A stretch of 64,000 nt of DNA from Basidiobolus meristosporus CBS 931.73 (Eukaryota > Basidiobolomycota > Basidiobolomycetes > Basidiobolales > Basidiobolaceae). Shown here one piece after another: positions 23,202-35,418 of this stretch. The notes beneath the pieces were generated by a model. It worked only from the letters and a program-made list of their open reading frames with translations, searched no databases and was not told the origin of the DNA. How positions within the stretch are numbered: the stretch's first letter is position 1; each line of letters begins with the position of its first letter. A program made the position numbers and the translations under genes. The stretch covers positions 38,715 to 102,714 of the forward strand of contig MCFE01000290.1 in assembly GCA_002104905.1 (NCBI GenBank), read 5' to 3'.

Positions 23202-23738
23202 ATGATCTCCAGGAATACCTCGGTGATGCTAGCTATCAAGATCGTTGCCGTTCTCTGCTATACCCTCTTCGCGTTAGGCCAGACACCCCAATCTGCCCTT
23301 CCAGATACTGCTGAATGTAACTCGTGTATTGCTAATCTGGCCTCAGGTTGCTCCACTTTGTTGGGCCAAAGCTCTGTCGAGGCGAACACCAAATGCGCCT
23401 GTACCTCCGCTTTCGTAAACAACTTCGCCAACTGCGGAGTGTGTTCGCAGCAATTCGGTGGATACACAGATATTCAAATACCAACTGATGCGGATAAAGC
23501 GGAGTACATTCAAAGCTGTGCGAACGACGGCTTTCCTATTGAAGGAGTAGTATCTTCCTCTTCAACTGTAGTAACTTCCAATACGCCTACATCATTGCCT
23601 CAGCAATCGCAGCCTACTAATGTGCCAACTACGTCCCCCCAACCTAAATCGGAGGGTGGTTATAGTACCTCGGTTGGGTTGATTCAGACTTGCATGGGGA
23701 TGCTGGCGTTGGGTGCCATTGCCATGGAGCATCCTTAA
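23202..23738 (+). CDS. secreted Cys-rich protein with GPI-type tail
   Basis: 178 aa from the ATG at 23202. An N-terminal signal (VMLAIKIVAVLCYTLFALGQ, about 9-28) is followed by a module with eight Cys in about 50 residues (C-N-S-C, G-C-S-T, K-C-A-C, N-C-G-V-C, then S-C-A-N-D-G). A Ser/Thr/Pro/Gln-rich stalk and a C-terminal hydrophobic segment (LIQTCMGMLALGAIAM) without a cytoplasmic tail come next. This is the layout of fungal GPI-anchored surface proteins. The Cys pattern is CFEM-like in density but does not match the CFEM spacing well. The longer frame from 23118 is rejected because it opens on a non-ATG codon before the TATA box. Confidence 0.7.
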   Translation: MISRNTSVMLAIKIVAVLCYTLFALGQTPQSALPDTAECNSCIANLASGCSTLLGQSSVEANTKCACTSAFVNNFANCGVCSQQFGGYTDIQIPTDADKAEYIQSCANDGFPIEGVVSSSSTVVTSNTPTSLPQQSQPTNVPTTSPQPKSEGGYSTSVGLIQTCMGMLALGAIAMEHP

Positions 23739-24650
23739 CACTGAATATGGAATGAATGCCAGATAGCTATCCCGAATGTTTGCATGACAATTTCAATTAT
23801 GTAAACCGTACCAAACAAACAATAAATGGAACCATAGGTTTAAGCCATCTTTCGACGAGCTGCGTAGCTCCCCTCAATATAATGCCGCCGAAAAGTAAAT
23901 TGTGTGGTGGGATAACTAGCCAGGCTTCATGTCAGCATGCTCGTCGAGGTCAACATAGTATGGTTACGTTGCCATCCGAAATTGGTAGATAGCCTCGACC
24001 CCACCAAGTTTCATGTGTTATGCGCCGAGCTTTCTTCAGGCGTCATTACTATCTCCATATACGAATACGCCAATCTCAGCAATATATCAATAGAATACAC
24101 AGAAATAGCAGAATTATAGTATCCAATACTCCAAGAGAAGCCCTCACTTCAAGGCCTAGAAACTAAGTGACTCCTTACATCGGTTATGGATCACCATATC
24201 TGAAACAAATGTAAGCTATTTCTTTTCCAAAGCACTACCAATTGTGCACAACACAGGCCTGAATACAATTGCCTATACCTGATTGGCCTCCATAAAACCT
24301 GGGAATGCTGTGATAGTGATGGCATGTAGCTATTTATACCTTATATATGCTGATGAACTACCTTTGCAGGTGTGTGCAGAATATCTGGGATGTTCAGAGT
24401 GTCACAGGGTACAATGGATGCTGCAATAGAATTAAGAGAAGGTCACAGTGGATATGGATGCAGTGGTATCCTTAGAGGAGGCTTTTGCCACAACTTTGTG
24501 GTCAGATAAGAAAGTATCAGAGGTGTTGGAAGTGATTTGGGAGACTCATAGAGTTACAAGCTACCCACATACTCTATGGGAAATAACTGAGTTGGTCTCA
24601 TCAAAAGGCCATCACAAGATTTAAATCTTGTAGCCAAGAGGTATGGATGC
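23739..24650. other. transition from gene region to transposon region
   Basis: From about 24.1 kb base composition shifts to TG/CA-rich, stop-riddled sequence typical of the decayed elements to the right. At about 24,600-24,690 a broken frame hints at a helix-turn-helix segment (L-V-A-K-R-Y-G-C-H-Q-N-T-V), possibly from a DNA transposon, but too little remains to assign it. Confidence 0.4.
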
Positions 24651-26420
24651 CATCAGAACACTGTGTAAAAACTGTTAGAACAAGATTGCACCCTGTATCC
24701 CCAAAAAAATTAAGTTAAAATTTTTCATCTCAATGGCTCCCAAGTTACTTTTGATTGGTTCTCTGCCATTGTACCCACTTACTGATCCTGCCCACTCAAT
24801 CATCTCCTATGTTTGTGTACATTGACTGGCTATTGCCTTTTTCACACTTCTTACCTCCTAACTCAACTGGTGCTCTTTCTTTTCATGCATTCAAATTGGC
24901 TTACATCTGTTGAATTTTCAGATGTGACTCACTTGTAATATATATTGACATATATAAGTCCCAATACTCAGCACTAACATTAAGCCCAACCACACACTCA
25001 GCAAGTAACTACATTAGAATCCACCATTCAATCAGTATTTCTGCTGTAACACCATTTTTCCATGACTTTGGCCAGAAACCTGTGGCTTTACATCATAGTT
25101 CATTCCCTGATTCCCATACATCCTTGCAATATTCAAATGCATTTTCTTGAGCACAGCTCTTGAAGAAATGCTGTAACCTCTTGGTGTGCCTATTAATGTT
25201 TCAAAATTCCTCTGTAGGTATTTTGTTAATCCTCTAATTTCTTGATATTCTGCATTGTCTGTCAGAGGGATCTCTACTCTATTTACAATTGAGGATATGA
25301 AGGATGTGGTAGACAAATTGCATTTCTCTGCAAACTCATCTAACTCACAGGAGTGTAGCTTAACTGGCTGTGCTTCCAACTTTTGAGAAAACAGCTGTTG
25401 TCTAGTTCTTTATTCTTCTTGGCTATTATGGGATTCAGCCTGTTGTAGGTACTGGTGACAAATGCTGCTATTTTCTCATGCCTCCCTGTCTCTGGCTTGT
25501 GTGTGCTTTTCCCTTTAGTTTGACCTTTACCTTTGCCACTGCCCGGTCATTTACAGCTACTTTGACTCAGTGCATATTGTACTGTATTATGTATACTCCT
25601 TGTTAAATACTGCACTGGTGCATCTGTTTCTACCTGCTTGTCTTGCACTGGAACTCTTCCAGCTACCTGACAATTCTTTGCCACTTGTTGAGAGTTTTCA
25701 GCCCCAATTATGGTGCACTCTTGAGGAAGCCACTAGTTTTTAGCTGTGGCACCCTTGTTCATCTACCTTTGATGGCTTCTGCTACCCTTAAGATACTCTC
25801 TTAGCACATGAATACTGGCCCAAAATTCATTTGCTTGTTGAATCCAGGATAATGCTCATGGAGTAGGTCAAGCACATTCTGCATGATCTTGAGTTCCTGA
25901 TGGCCTCAAGGTGAGCTGACCTTAAGGAGATGGTATGCTAGACTTCTTACTGCCTCTGGAATATTAGCCTACTCTTCAGCACAACGCTCAAAGGCATTAT
26001 GGATCTTGAATATCTATTAATTTTAGGCTCTAAAATAAGAATCAGCATCTTGCCCTCCCATACTATATTGGGCTTTTCAATAGGCTATATGCTTGGGTGT
26101 TGTAGTTGTACTTCAAAGACTTTATGGTACTTCTATGCTGTTACATCAGAATTAGCTCAATTCTGCTCTGTGGTACTGAGCTATTTGAGATCCTTGTTTG
26201 CAGCAAAGATACTTCATTGGCATAGCATAGATATTGCATTCTCTACTTGGGATACTGATTGCTGAGCATGCTTTAACTGTTCATCTTGTATTTGGATGAC
26301 TCCCCTATTTCTCAGGGCCATTTCACCTATCCTGTTGGCCACTGCACCTAATTGAGTAATCAATGCTTTTGTATGATCTGACTGTTGTATAACTCTGTAG
26401 TTCCACCTAGATCTTCACTT
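24651..26420 (-). pseudogene. ORF-B remnant of the two-gene element (copy E0)
   Basis: Minus-strand, decayed copy of the second gene of the two-gene element. Matching pieces from 5' to 3' of the gene are: the coiled-coil region (26,400-26,000), an L-L-H-E-H-Y-P-G-F segment (about 25,860), a single 207-bp repeat unit (about 25,740-25,530) and the best-preserved C-terminal part (25,379-25,032) with L-H-S-C-E-L-D-E-F-A-E-K and V-N-R-V-E-I-P-L. The same blocks occur at 34,949-35,955 (+) and 38,900-40,358 (-). Many stops and frameshifts. No known domain was recognised. Confidence 0.6.
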
Positions 26421-26424
26421 TACT

Positions 26425-26530
26425 AAAAAGATGCTGCAATGTGAAAAAATGAAAATCTAACTGGCAGAATTACCCTGTTGGCTATTGAAGTGGTATTTAT
26501 GGGTGTACCAGCTACTGATGACCCTATGAG
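26425..26530 (+). mobile_element. copia gag fragment
   Basis: Short stretch resembling the copia-1 gag segment at 41,080-41,190 (same order of aacaga-attaccctg, then tgtaccaactactgatga-like words). A decayed internal fragment without LTRs. It truncates the adjoining ORF-B remnant. Confidence 0.55.
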
Positions 26531-26889
26531 AAATAATTTGGTCCTGCAGGTGGATCCAATCCAGATCAGCCATCAAGATCCTGTCCAGAGACAGCAATAA
26601 TACCAGCAGCTTGGAATAAATGACCATCTACACAATCTTATGATGCAATCACAACAGTATTTGGCTAATCTTACAGCCAGATAAAGTAAAAAAACATAAA
26701 GGTGTCTGTATGATGCTTTACCAAGATTGGCATGGCAATGTTGCAGTCTTAGTGCGCTCTACAACTATTTGAGTGAATCTAACCTACCAGTACATCCAAT
26801 TGTCTTATAAGGCAAAAAACTTAATGGTGTTTTGATGGCCTCTTTGCAGGCCTCTGATGGTGTTATATTGGCAGTATGGCAGCCTACAG

Positions 26890-29010
26890 CTAATTTTGTA
26901 GAATACTACTGTACCAACTTACCAAATGGTATTTCCCTTTTCTACCCCCCTTACACAATTCATATATTCCACAGTAGAATCACCCATCTTTATTTGCTTA
27001 CCCACTACTACCTTGGGTACCCAACCCAACTTTGCATTACTTAACTGATTACCCATGCATTGGGGCCGCTTAGCTTCTTGATGCCAAAGGCATAGGTTTC
27101 TCCATGTGCACATCTGTCCTCAGTATTTTCCAACTCTTTCTGGCTGTCCTCTATGTGCCAACTCATCACACTCATCACCAACTTCAAGGTAATATTCTTG
27201 ATGAGATTGGGATATAGTAGTACTTGCAACTTGACTTGTCTTCCTATCTCTCCACACATCCACTCCATAGGAAACTCCCAAAAAGTGAAGCAAGGTTCAA
27301 TATTATCAACACATTGAACAAGTGGGAGTAGCAAATAGATACAGTAGTGGCAAAGACCTACATTGTCCACATGTGACTCCCAATGCTTCCAATGTACTCT
27401 TGGTAGAGATGGCTTCAGAAGGCCACTTGAATAAATACATACTCAGTTGATCTAGTCCATGCACTTGTATTGTTGAATATGCATATGGATATTGATTGGA
27501 GCCCATGAGACATACTTAGGGTAGCAGGTACTCTGTAATATCTTGCCAATTCTTTCAAATTTCTCCAGCATCTTGAAGGGCTCATTTAGCTTGAAATGTT
27601 CTATGTACAACTTGGTCATCAGTATAAGGATGTTGCTGAAAAGCAAATCCATTCCTCCCATCAAAGAGCTTTTGCTCCAACAGATACCCTCTATCTTAGG
27701 TATCTCCAGTTTCCAATTAGTTCCATATTCTGGCTAATGACTTATAGCTTGCCAACTTTGCTGCAAATGCATGCTGACTTCTGTACATTCTCTCTGCAGA
27801 AAGATGATGTTGTTTGTGTTGGTATTTGGGCAATAATACTGTGTGTGAGTTATGGAGTAAGTTCCCTGGATCTCATACATTTGATAGCAATACCATCCAT
27901 TGTGCCCAGAAAAGCTAGCTGGCTTGCTAATGGCTGGGGCATCTCCAATGCAGATAATAATATGCATTTTAGATGACAGCCATTTACTGTTATCATGCTG
28001 GAAAGCATACAAAACTCATCCAGCAATGGATACAGGTGGCTATCCATGGTTGGACATCATTTTAGGCCCAATTACCAGTGAGACTACCATTAGATTTCTG
28101 CTCTGATATCATAAGATGGGCAGTAGATTCAGGTTGATGAGAATCAGTGGCCAGCAGGATTTGCTGGTAGAGTACTTGTTTAATGAGAATCCTTCAAGTG
28201 CCAGGCAAAGGCATGGTCATACATACCTTCAAGTAGCCCTTGCTTCTTAGCTGTTTGTAATGTTTGCCATCAAATATCTTGGATATATTTGTGCTTGTTT
28301 GATACTGAATGTGGCTCTTTATAGTTATACAATATTTGCCAGACTGCAAGATCTTTTTTAAATGGGGTATCACCAAAATAATTCTTAAGTGTGAACAATG
28401 TCTTCCCCTAATGGTGGTGGATTCCTGACAAGTTGGACATGTTACAATAGTGGCATTTTCTGATGTGCATGCCATGCAAATGTCAACAAAAGCTGGTATC
28501 AGGACAGTCTCTGGGTCTTATGTTGCCAGCAACATGATGGTTGTCCATTTATATCATATACATGGTAAGTTGCATCCTGGGATGATTTTGGCAAGAAGTA
28601 GTAGTAAATCCCCATGTCCCCATTACTGATATTAGTGGAAACATGCCACTTCTCTAGCCACAACATCACATCATTCACCAGTGGATGGAATACTGGGCTC
28701 ACTTGACTCCATAAAGTATCCTTGGCATTTTTCTCCATGGGTGTTGTTTCATTGCATAATGGAATTTTGCAGGGCTCATGCAGGGTACTGTTGTTAGGGA
28801 AGATATGCTCACAATCCATCAGTGAGCCTGCTTCTCCAGAGCTATCACTCTGCATGCCATATTCAGAAGGTTGGGGTGCGCCTAAAGGCATCACAAACTC
28901 ACCAGACTCAGTTTGCACAAGATGATAAGTGTATCTAGGTGCCATTTTAGAAATATCAAGTGGCCAGCAAGATGTTATTGATACATTAGTGACTTGTAGT
29001 TATCATATAT
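26890..29010 (-). pseudogene. Tnp2/Plavaka-like transposase remnant (copy E1)
   Basis: About 2.1 kb of minus-strand coding sequence broken by stops. It starts with a partial S-x-S-L-S-H-E-A-C zinc-type segment, passes through a preserved 148-codon part (28,945-28,499; Q-P-S-E-Y-G-M-Q-S-D-S) and a 92-codon part (28,012-27,734) with G-D-A-P-A-I-S-K, G-H-N-G-W-Y-C and the Y-Y-C-P block. It ends near 26,900. The G-D-x-P-A-x-x-K ... G-H-N-G ... C-x-x-x-x-I-x-G order is what I know from Tnp2-type (CACTA superfamily, Plavaka/KDZ-like) transposases. Related pieces lie at 38,105-38,690 (+) and 57,150-58,630 (+). Divergent from the ORF-B copy starting at 29,377. Confidence 0.6.
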
Positions 29011-29376
29011 GACTTGTGTGGCAAAACACTTGCTGTGATCCATGTAATGCTTCCTATGCCATCTGCATGCTTCATGGCTGAGAGACTTGCTATAATAGCC
29101 CCATGGTATTTTTACTCTTCTTATATGGCATTGAACCACAGTAGTCTTGTCCATGGGGCAAACAGTTTGACCTTCAACAACCTAACACTATTATATCACT
29201 TTTTTGTCAATACTCATGTGAATTTAAGACAGTCTTGTATTTGAGAGATTGCACCTACATTAATGTAAGATTCAATAATTACCGGCCAGAGTAAGCATTG
29301 TAAATAAAGTTGTGGCACCGCATACACAGGTATATGTAACACCATTTCTCCTTTTGTTTGACTCACCTACATATAT
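29011..29376. promoter_or_regulatory. divergent intergenic region of the two-gene element
   Basis: Gap between the oppositely directed transposase and ORF-B genes. A conserved block (gtcaatactcatgtgaa, about 29,207-29,223) recurs in the same position in copy E2 (about 30,765-30,785) and, inverted, in E3 (about 57,155-57,175). It therefore belongs to the element and probably holds both promoters. Confidence 0.45.
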
Positions 29377-30126
29377 ATGCCACCAAAATGTAAAGCAAAG
29401 TTGTCTGGTTCTTAACCAAACCCAACTGCTGAGAGCAGCAGAAGAGCAGTTGGACAACAGCTTGCTTTGACATTGAGTGAAACAAGCAGGGCTACAACCA
29501 AAAAAGGCCCTGTGGACAGTGTGCCCACTGAAGGTAATAATGCAGACTCCTTAGGCTCTCAGTCAATTAGGCAGTTGGGAATCTCTGCAGAGCCACTAGC
29601 TGATCATTATGCTGAGGCAGATGAAAATGTAGCAAAAGCAGTACCTTCAGATGAAGACCAGCAAGTGGCCTTCATAACATCACTACTACCTGTATTAGCA
29701 AGTATGTTGTCAGCTCTTACCTAAGCATTAATGAGACAATTAGGTGCAGTGGCTGATAGTATAGATGCAATGGCCAAGAGAAATTAGGAAATAATCAAGA
29801 AATAGCACAAGCAGATAAAAGGTGTAGAGCAAGCAATGTCCCAGGTAGAGAAAGCAGTATCCTTGCAGCAAAAAAGGAACTCAAGTAGCTCAATGTCACA
29901 GACAAGAATTGAGCCATTTCTGGATGTAACAGCAGAGGAACACCATACAGCCTTTGAAGCACAACAACAGTGCCTAAAGATGAAGCCCCAAAAAAAAACA
30001 CTTTTGCAGCATGGGAGGGAGAAAATGTAGTGTTGATACCAAAGCCTAAAAGTCAAAATACATTAAAGATCCATGAAGCCATTGAGTAAGCAGATGAAGA
30101 TTGGGCTAATATCCAAGAGGCCATTA
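29377..30126 (+). pseudogene. ORF-B, 5' part (copy E1)
   Basis: Starts at ATG 29377 (M-P-P-K-C-K-A-K-L). It is readable through an acidic region (29,467-29,724, 85 codons open) into a coiled-coil-like segment (A-M-S-Q-V-E-K-A-V-S-L). In-frame stops occur where the E2 copy or neighbouring codons suggest Gln (TAA or TAG for CAA or CAG), pointing to C-to-T decay. The gene is cut at about 30,126 by an inverted copia fragment. Confidence 0.6.
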
Positions 30127-30722
30127 GGGTTGTAAGAGTCTCAGCAATATTGGAAGTGATTGGGAGCCCAAGTGGATTATATGGTTTTCACTTAATAATT
30201 TATTGAATGTAAAAGTAGTAGTTATACTTTTACATGGTATTGGCATAACAAATGTGTAGAATAGACTAAATAAGGTCCCAAAAACATGTGTGCACAGTTT
30301 GGGGCTGTTTGGACAGCTTTGAGAACTTTCATGTTCTGGGTACCTGGTATTTTGGTGAAAATAATCCAAGTAAATCCCAACAAGGAATTTGGTCAGTATT
30401 ATCTAGGATTTGAAGATAATGATTGAAGTCACTAAGTTAGGTGAATATTTAGGTGGAATTACAAATCTTTACAACACTCTCACTTGGCTAAATGTTCATA
30501 CTGACTAGTCCTAATTTTGACCTAAGATATTCAAACCTGTCTCTAGCTAATGAGTTTGTAAATATGTCTGCAATCATTTCATCTGTAGGACAGTAAACTA
30601 AGCTAACTATATTATTCTCTATAGCGTCACATATGAAATGATGTCTAATATCTATGTGCTTAATCCTAGCATGAAAAGCTGGATTTCTACTTAATTGTAT
30701 ACATCCTTGATTATTGTACCTA
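30127..30722 (-). mobile_element. copia 3' fragment: LTR plus end of pol, inverted
   Basis: 30,127-30,475 is the reverse complement of a copia LTR (compare 44,703-45,052). 30,476-30,722 continues into the reverse complement of the last part of pol (RNase H, the region of H-I-D-I-R-H-H-F at about 44,520). No 5' part or second LTR is present. Confidence 0.8.
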
Positions 30723-32514
30723 TAAAAAATAATATAATAATAAATAACTATTATTTCATTTTTTGGTCAATACTCATGTGAGTTTAAGGCAGTCCTGTAT
30801 TTGAGACATTGCGCCTACATGAATGTAAGACTCAATGATGACCTGCCAGAGTAAGCATTGTAAATAAAGTTGTGACACCACCTATACAGGTATATGTAAC
30901 ACTATTTCCTCTTTAATTTGACTCCCATTTTTATGCCACCAACAAATTAAGTAAAGTTGTCTGGTTCCCAACCAGACCCCACTGCTGACAGCAGCTGACA
31001 AACAGTTGGGCAACTGCTTGCTTTGACATTCAGTGCAACAAGTGGGGCTACATCCAAAAAAGGCCATGTTGACAGTGTGCCCACTGAAGGTAATAATGCA
31101 GACTCCCCAGGCTCTCAGTCAAGTAGGCAATTGAGAACCTCTGCAGAGCCACAAGCTGACTGCTATGCTTAGGCAGATGAGAATGTAGCAAACGCAGTAC
31201 CCTCAGTTGAAGACCAGCAAGCACCTGTTATAACATCACTACCACCCATATTAGCAAGTATGTTGTCAGCTATACCAAAGCATCAATGAAGCAATTAGGT
31301 GCATTGGGTGATTGGATAGATGCAATGGCCCAGAGAAATCAGGAAATAGTCCAGAAACTGGATGAGCTGATTATACATGTAGAGCAAACAATATCCCAGG
31401 TAGAGAAAGTAGTGTCTTTGCTGCAAAGTAGGAACTCAAGTAGCTTAAGGCCAAGCAGAATCCCCTTGACCTGTTCCATGAGCATTATCCTGAATTCAAA
31501 TGGGCAAACGGATTTTGGGCCAGCATTGGTATGTTAAGAAAGTAGACTTGTTCAAATGTACTGTACCAGGGCATGTGGTGCAATCTGCAGTCTATAAGAA
31601 CATTCAGGCACAATATTGTAGCTACAAGTAGGCAGGATTGCTCTTGGACAATTTTGCACCATGTGGGACAATCTTGCACACTGTGGCACAATCTGACACA
31701 ATGAGGTTGGCACAAATGATTGTGCCAACTTGTGATGTTTGCATCATATGCGCAATTGGATACTGCTATTATGGTAGATAAAATGTGGTATTTGGATATG
31801 CTTCTTTAATGTAAATGGAAATAAATGCGCATCACACTACAAACTACACTGATACTTACCATTTTGGTCACCATCACTCCAATTGGACTGTATCTTGGTG
31901 TTTGATTGGTCCACAAGTATCCCAAAGCTGGCAGCCCCCAATTGACTCTTTGACCAGTACATAAGCTACCTGATTTGCCATCAAATATCCCATTTCACCC
32001 AATAAGCAAATAAATCCCTGATCCTATTGATTGGACAAGGTGCCATAGCTAGTATGTGACCAATTGTTTAGGTGCAAATCAAATCAAATGGCTGCATTAG
32101 TGCCACAGATGATGTATATATATGCAGGGTGTGTATTTATAGGGGTCCAGTCTCAAATGTGAGTCAACCTTCATATTGCTTATATCAAAAATTTAGTGAT
32201 CACTGATTTGCAATGGCTCAATGCAGATATCAAAAATAATGTGTTGTTTGGATCATGACAAATAATGGCAATTCAATGCAATTGCATCATCTTCTCCTAA
32301 GTTTTTTTCTCATAGGAATTACTACTGAAGCATTTGGTAGTGATTCACTTTGCACACCTAAACTACTTTCTTGTCAACTATTCTCTTGGCTACTTGTGTG
32401 TTTGTATTCAGTATTTTGCCTCCTAGTTGATGAGTGCGATGCTGCGGCTTGGCTGCGCTGAATTGCTCCAGATGATGCAACTGAGCTGGCCTTCAGCACT
32501 ATATGCTGATGCAT

Positions 32515-33619
32515 TCATTTACTTACCAAAGGCTCTGGTGGTGGAGGCACTTCATGTGGGTCATCATTAGTCAGTTCACCAGAAGAAACTTGCTGATGGT
32601 CAGGTGTAATGGCATGCACAGACATGACTTGATGTGCTGGCATGGCCCTTGGCTGAGTTTGATGTGATGCCACTTGTTGACGTAATTTGGTCTGCTCCAA
32701 TGGACTTGGGTCTGTTTGAGCAGTTTGGAAAGTTCTGGTGGTTTTGCTCTGAAGCACATGCATTGACCCAACATGCATTGACTTGATGCAGGGTGCTCTT
32801 GTGAAGGGTGTTGGCATAGTTTGGACTGATGTGCACAGATGTGCTGAAGTTGAAAGGGATGGGAAGGAATCCAGCAAGGTATGCTGGTGCAATCTAGACG
32901 CTGCTGCTTGTGGTCTGTATTCTTCCTCTTGAAGCTCACTTTCTGATTCCTCAAGGTATTCACTAACCCTCTGTCTGATACTTTGGAACTGTTACCTTGA
33001 TGAGTCCTGTGTAGATTACTCTCAGAAGCCACTTAGCTTTACTCATATATCACATAATGCATTAGTCATTTGAGGCAAAAACACATTCAAAATCTCTTTG
33101 GTTCCCAAAGTTGAGGTACATGCAGACATGTCTGGCCTGTACTGAGCAAATTGTTCCTGTGTGGCTTCCTCTTCAAATCTCCTCACTCTCAGCTCATTCT
33201 TAATTTCAATACTTGTCTAGTAATATATCTTCTTACATACATCTGCTTGCATCTTGATGTAGAACTCATGCCACAGCTTTCTACTCATGTTCTTCCATCT
33301 CTGTCACTTCTCCAAGGTATCTAGTTCTGCTAGATTAATGAGTAGTGCCCAAATATCTGTATGAAGGCTCATCATAGACACTTGGGCCAAACTGAAATCT
33401 TTTGACAAGAACTTGAATGGATCCAACATTGACTTTCTCAGTCTGGACCACACTTGTGAGCTGGGAGATGGGTTTTGTCTGGATTGTACCAAAGATGAGG
33501 TGAGACTTGGTATAGGGACCATAGTGATGGATTTGGATACTCATACAGTAATGCATTGGCATGAACCTGGTCTTATATAAGATATATATGAAAATGAATG
33601 TGATTGTTGAATTTTCCAT
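32515..33619 (-). pseudogene. second ORF of the Harbinger-like element (possible Myb/SANT-like protein)
   Basis: Minus-strand coding remains, divergent from the transposase. The first part (33,619-33,304, two overlapping frames) includes L-D-P-F-K-F-L-S-K-D-F-S and W-A-L-L-I-N-L-A-E-L-D-T, then W-K-N-M-S-R-K-L-W-H-E-F after a stop. The second part (33,032-32,515) is Gln/His/Pro-rich. Trp-spaced helices in this position would fit the Myb/SANT-like companion protein known in Harbinger elements, but the match is loose. Several stops; probably not functional. Confidence 0.45.
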
Positions 33620-33881
33620 ATATTATACATGATGCATCTTGGATTGCATTGACCCAGATTATATCACATCAATTGCAGATATCCTATTTGATTATAGACT
33701 TGTGAGTAAAGCATCAATAAAAATACCAAGTCATTATTTGAGGATGACTTTTGCAACATAATGATAGGATACATGACAATTGATGGATGTTTAATCATGA
33801 CACATGGAAAATCAGTTAAATCAATCTGATCATGCCAAATCAATTCAAATCACCTGAGCGCAATCATCTACCAGTTCTAAT

Positions 33882-34766
33882 ATGACTTACTCATCTGAAT
33901 GGTCTTTTCTCATTAATCCCATCACTACAACTGGATTTCCTTTTGAAACACCAGAGGAGATCTGTACCAAGTACTGTGGACCATCTACCCCAATCTACTC
34001 AAGGAGATCCCTTGTTAAGCTTCTCTGCTGTTACAGAACCATTGCCCTACAAGGTTTCATCCCACTGTCCATGGCAACAAAAGTCTTAGAAGCATTCATT
34101 CCCAGCTGACAGCAATGGAGAACCACCTTGCAAAGGGTATGAATGACTTAGAGCAAGCTTGGAGTACTAGGTTCAGAAGCTCTAATAGACTTCCATATCC
34201 CTGAGTGTTCTGCATCAGGTTCCATATAAGGAGTATTTTGGATACCTTCCCAGTTAGGATTAACAGACCTCCTAGAGGGCAGAGTCACTTTTTATTCTGG
34301 CAAGTACAAGGCACACTGTGTGCAGATTCAAACATTGTCTGACATTGAGGGTAACATCATCTGGTTTAGTGGGCCACCTGCAGGAAGTAGGGATGACAAA
34401 GCACTCTGGGTAGAGAATCATCCGGAATTCAGTAGAGGGGAGAAATGAATGGCAGACTTAACATATATATGAGAGCATTGTCAGAGATTAGGATGTGTTA
34501 TAGCTTATAGGAAGCCAAGGAATGGTGTGCATAGCAGGAAGCAGAAGCTCTTCAATGAAATATTTAATCATTTCAGAGTGAGGGTGGAGCATACATTTGG
34601 ATATCTAAAGAGATTCAGCATATTGGCAGGAAAATACCAAGGAAAGTCATATACAGGTGAAAACAGCAAAATAGGTAAAATAGTTAAGATACTTATCAAT
34701 GGACAGTACACTGATACAAGAAGACATCCACTGAGCGAAATGTGTCTGGAGCATTATGAAGAGTAA
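33882..34766 (+). pseudogene. Harbinger DDE_4-type transposase, decayed
   Basis: An N-terminal piece is open at 33,882-34,109. A middle piece (about 34,260-34,450) reads Y-S-G-K-Y-K-A-H-C-V-Q-I-Q and P-P-A-G-S-R-D-D, the pattern around the first two acidic catalytic residues. The last piece (34,527-34,766) reads R-V-R-V-E-H-T-F-G-Y-L-K-R-F, the pattern around the catalytic Glu of DDE_Tnp_4. Three to four Trp codons appear as TGA or TAG between them, consistent with G-to-A decay. Dead. Confidence 0.7.
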
Positions 34767-35003
34767 ATAAAGCAAGGAAAGCACTACTCTGAGCAACATA
34801 AGTAAGACTGAGTAAAATTACCAGTAACTATATCCTACCACTGGCATTATAGGAGAAATTATAGTGCCAGATGGTGCCATAGAGTGCCAGATCCATCCAG
34901 CACTATAAAAAGGCTGGCACTATGTGGCACTATCCAACAGAACAAGTCTAGTATCTTAAAAATGGTAGAGACTATCAAAGTCAGAAGAACAAGGGTGCCA
35001 GGG

Positions 35004-35418
35004 CTAAAAACCAGCAGATTCCTCAAGAGCCTGCTACAAGCAGGGCCAAAAGCTCCAGACAAGTGTCAAAGAGATGTCAGATGGCTGGAAGAGTGCCCAT
35101 TAGGGACAAGCAGGCAGACACAGATGCACCAGCACAACATTTATCAAGGAAAAAGCATAGTACCACTCAAGAAGCACCCAGTCAAAGTAGCAGTGAAGGA
35201 CCTGGCAGGGATAAAAACCAGCTGCTACTATAGGAGCCTGTCACAACTATGGTTTAGAGCTCAAAACAAGTGGAATGGAAATGTTGGATTGCCAGTAGAG
35301 TGCCAGCAAGGGACAAGCAGGCTAAAGCATATGTATCAGAGCAGAATTTATCGAGGAGAAAATGCAGTTCCTTACAAGAAGCACTCAGACAAAGTAGCAG
35401 TGAAAGACCTGGCAGAGG
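35004..35418 (+). repeat. two in-frame 207-bp tandem repeats in ORF-B (copy E2)
   Basis: Units start at about 35,004 and 35,211. Each carries the words taaaaaccagc, gccagcaagggacaagcagg-like, and aaagtagcagtgaa followed by gacctggcag. 207 bp is 69 codons, so copy number can change without changing frame. Confidence 0.7.

Larger units (their letters stand above)
31545..34948 (+). mobile_element. PIF/Harbinger-like DNA transposon
   Basis: About 3.4 kb bounded by a short inverted repeat: GACTTGTTC at 31,545-31,553 and GAACAAGTC at 34,940-34,948. It interrupts ORF-B copy E2 between words that are contiguous in copy E0 (gttaagaaagta / tatcttaaaa), with a 2-4 bp target duplication containing TA. 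Both ends carry subterminal TGGCAC/GTGCCA words, several at 31,680-31,725 and 34,866-34,932. It encodes a decayed DDE transposase (+) and a divergent second ORF (-), the usual Harbinger gene pair. Confidence 0.75.

Noticed and set aside
35004-35418. Tandem repeats considered as a CRISPR or satellite array
   Set aside because: Units are 207 bp, coding and contiguous without spacers, within a transposon gene.
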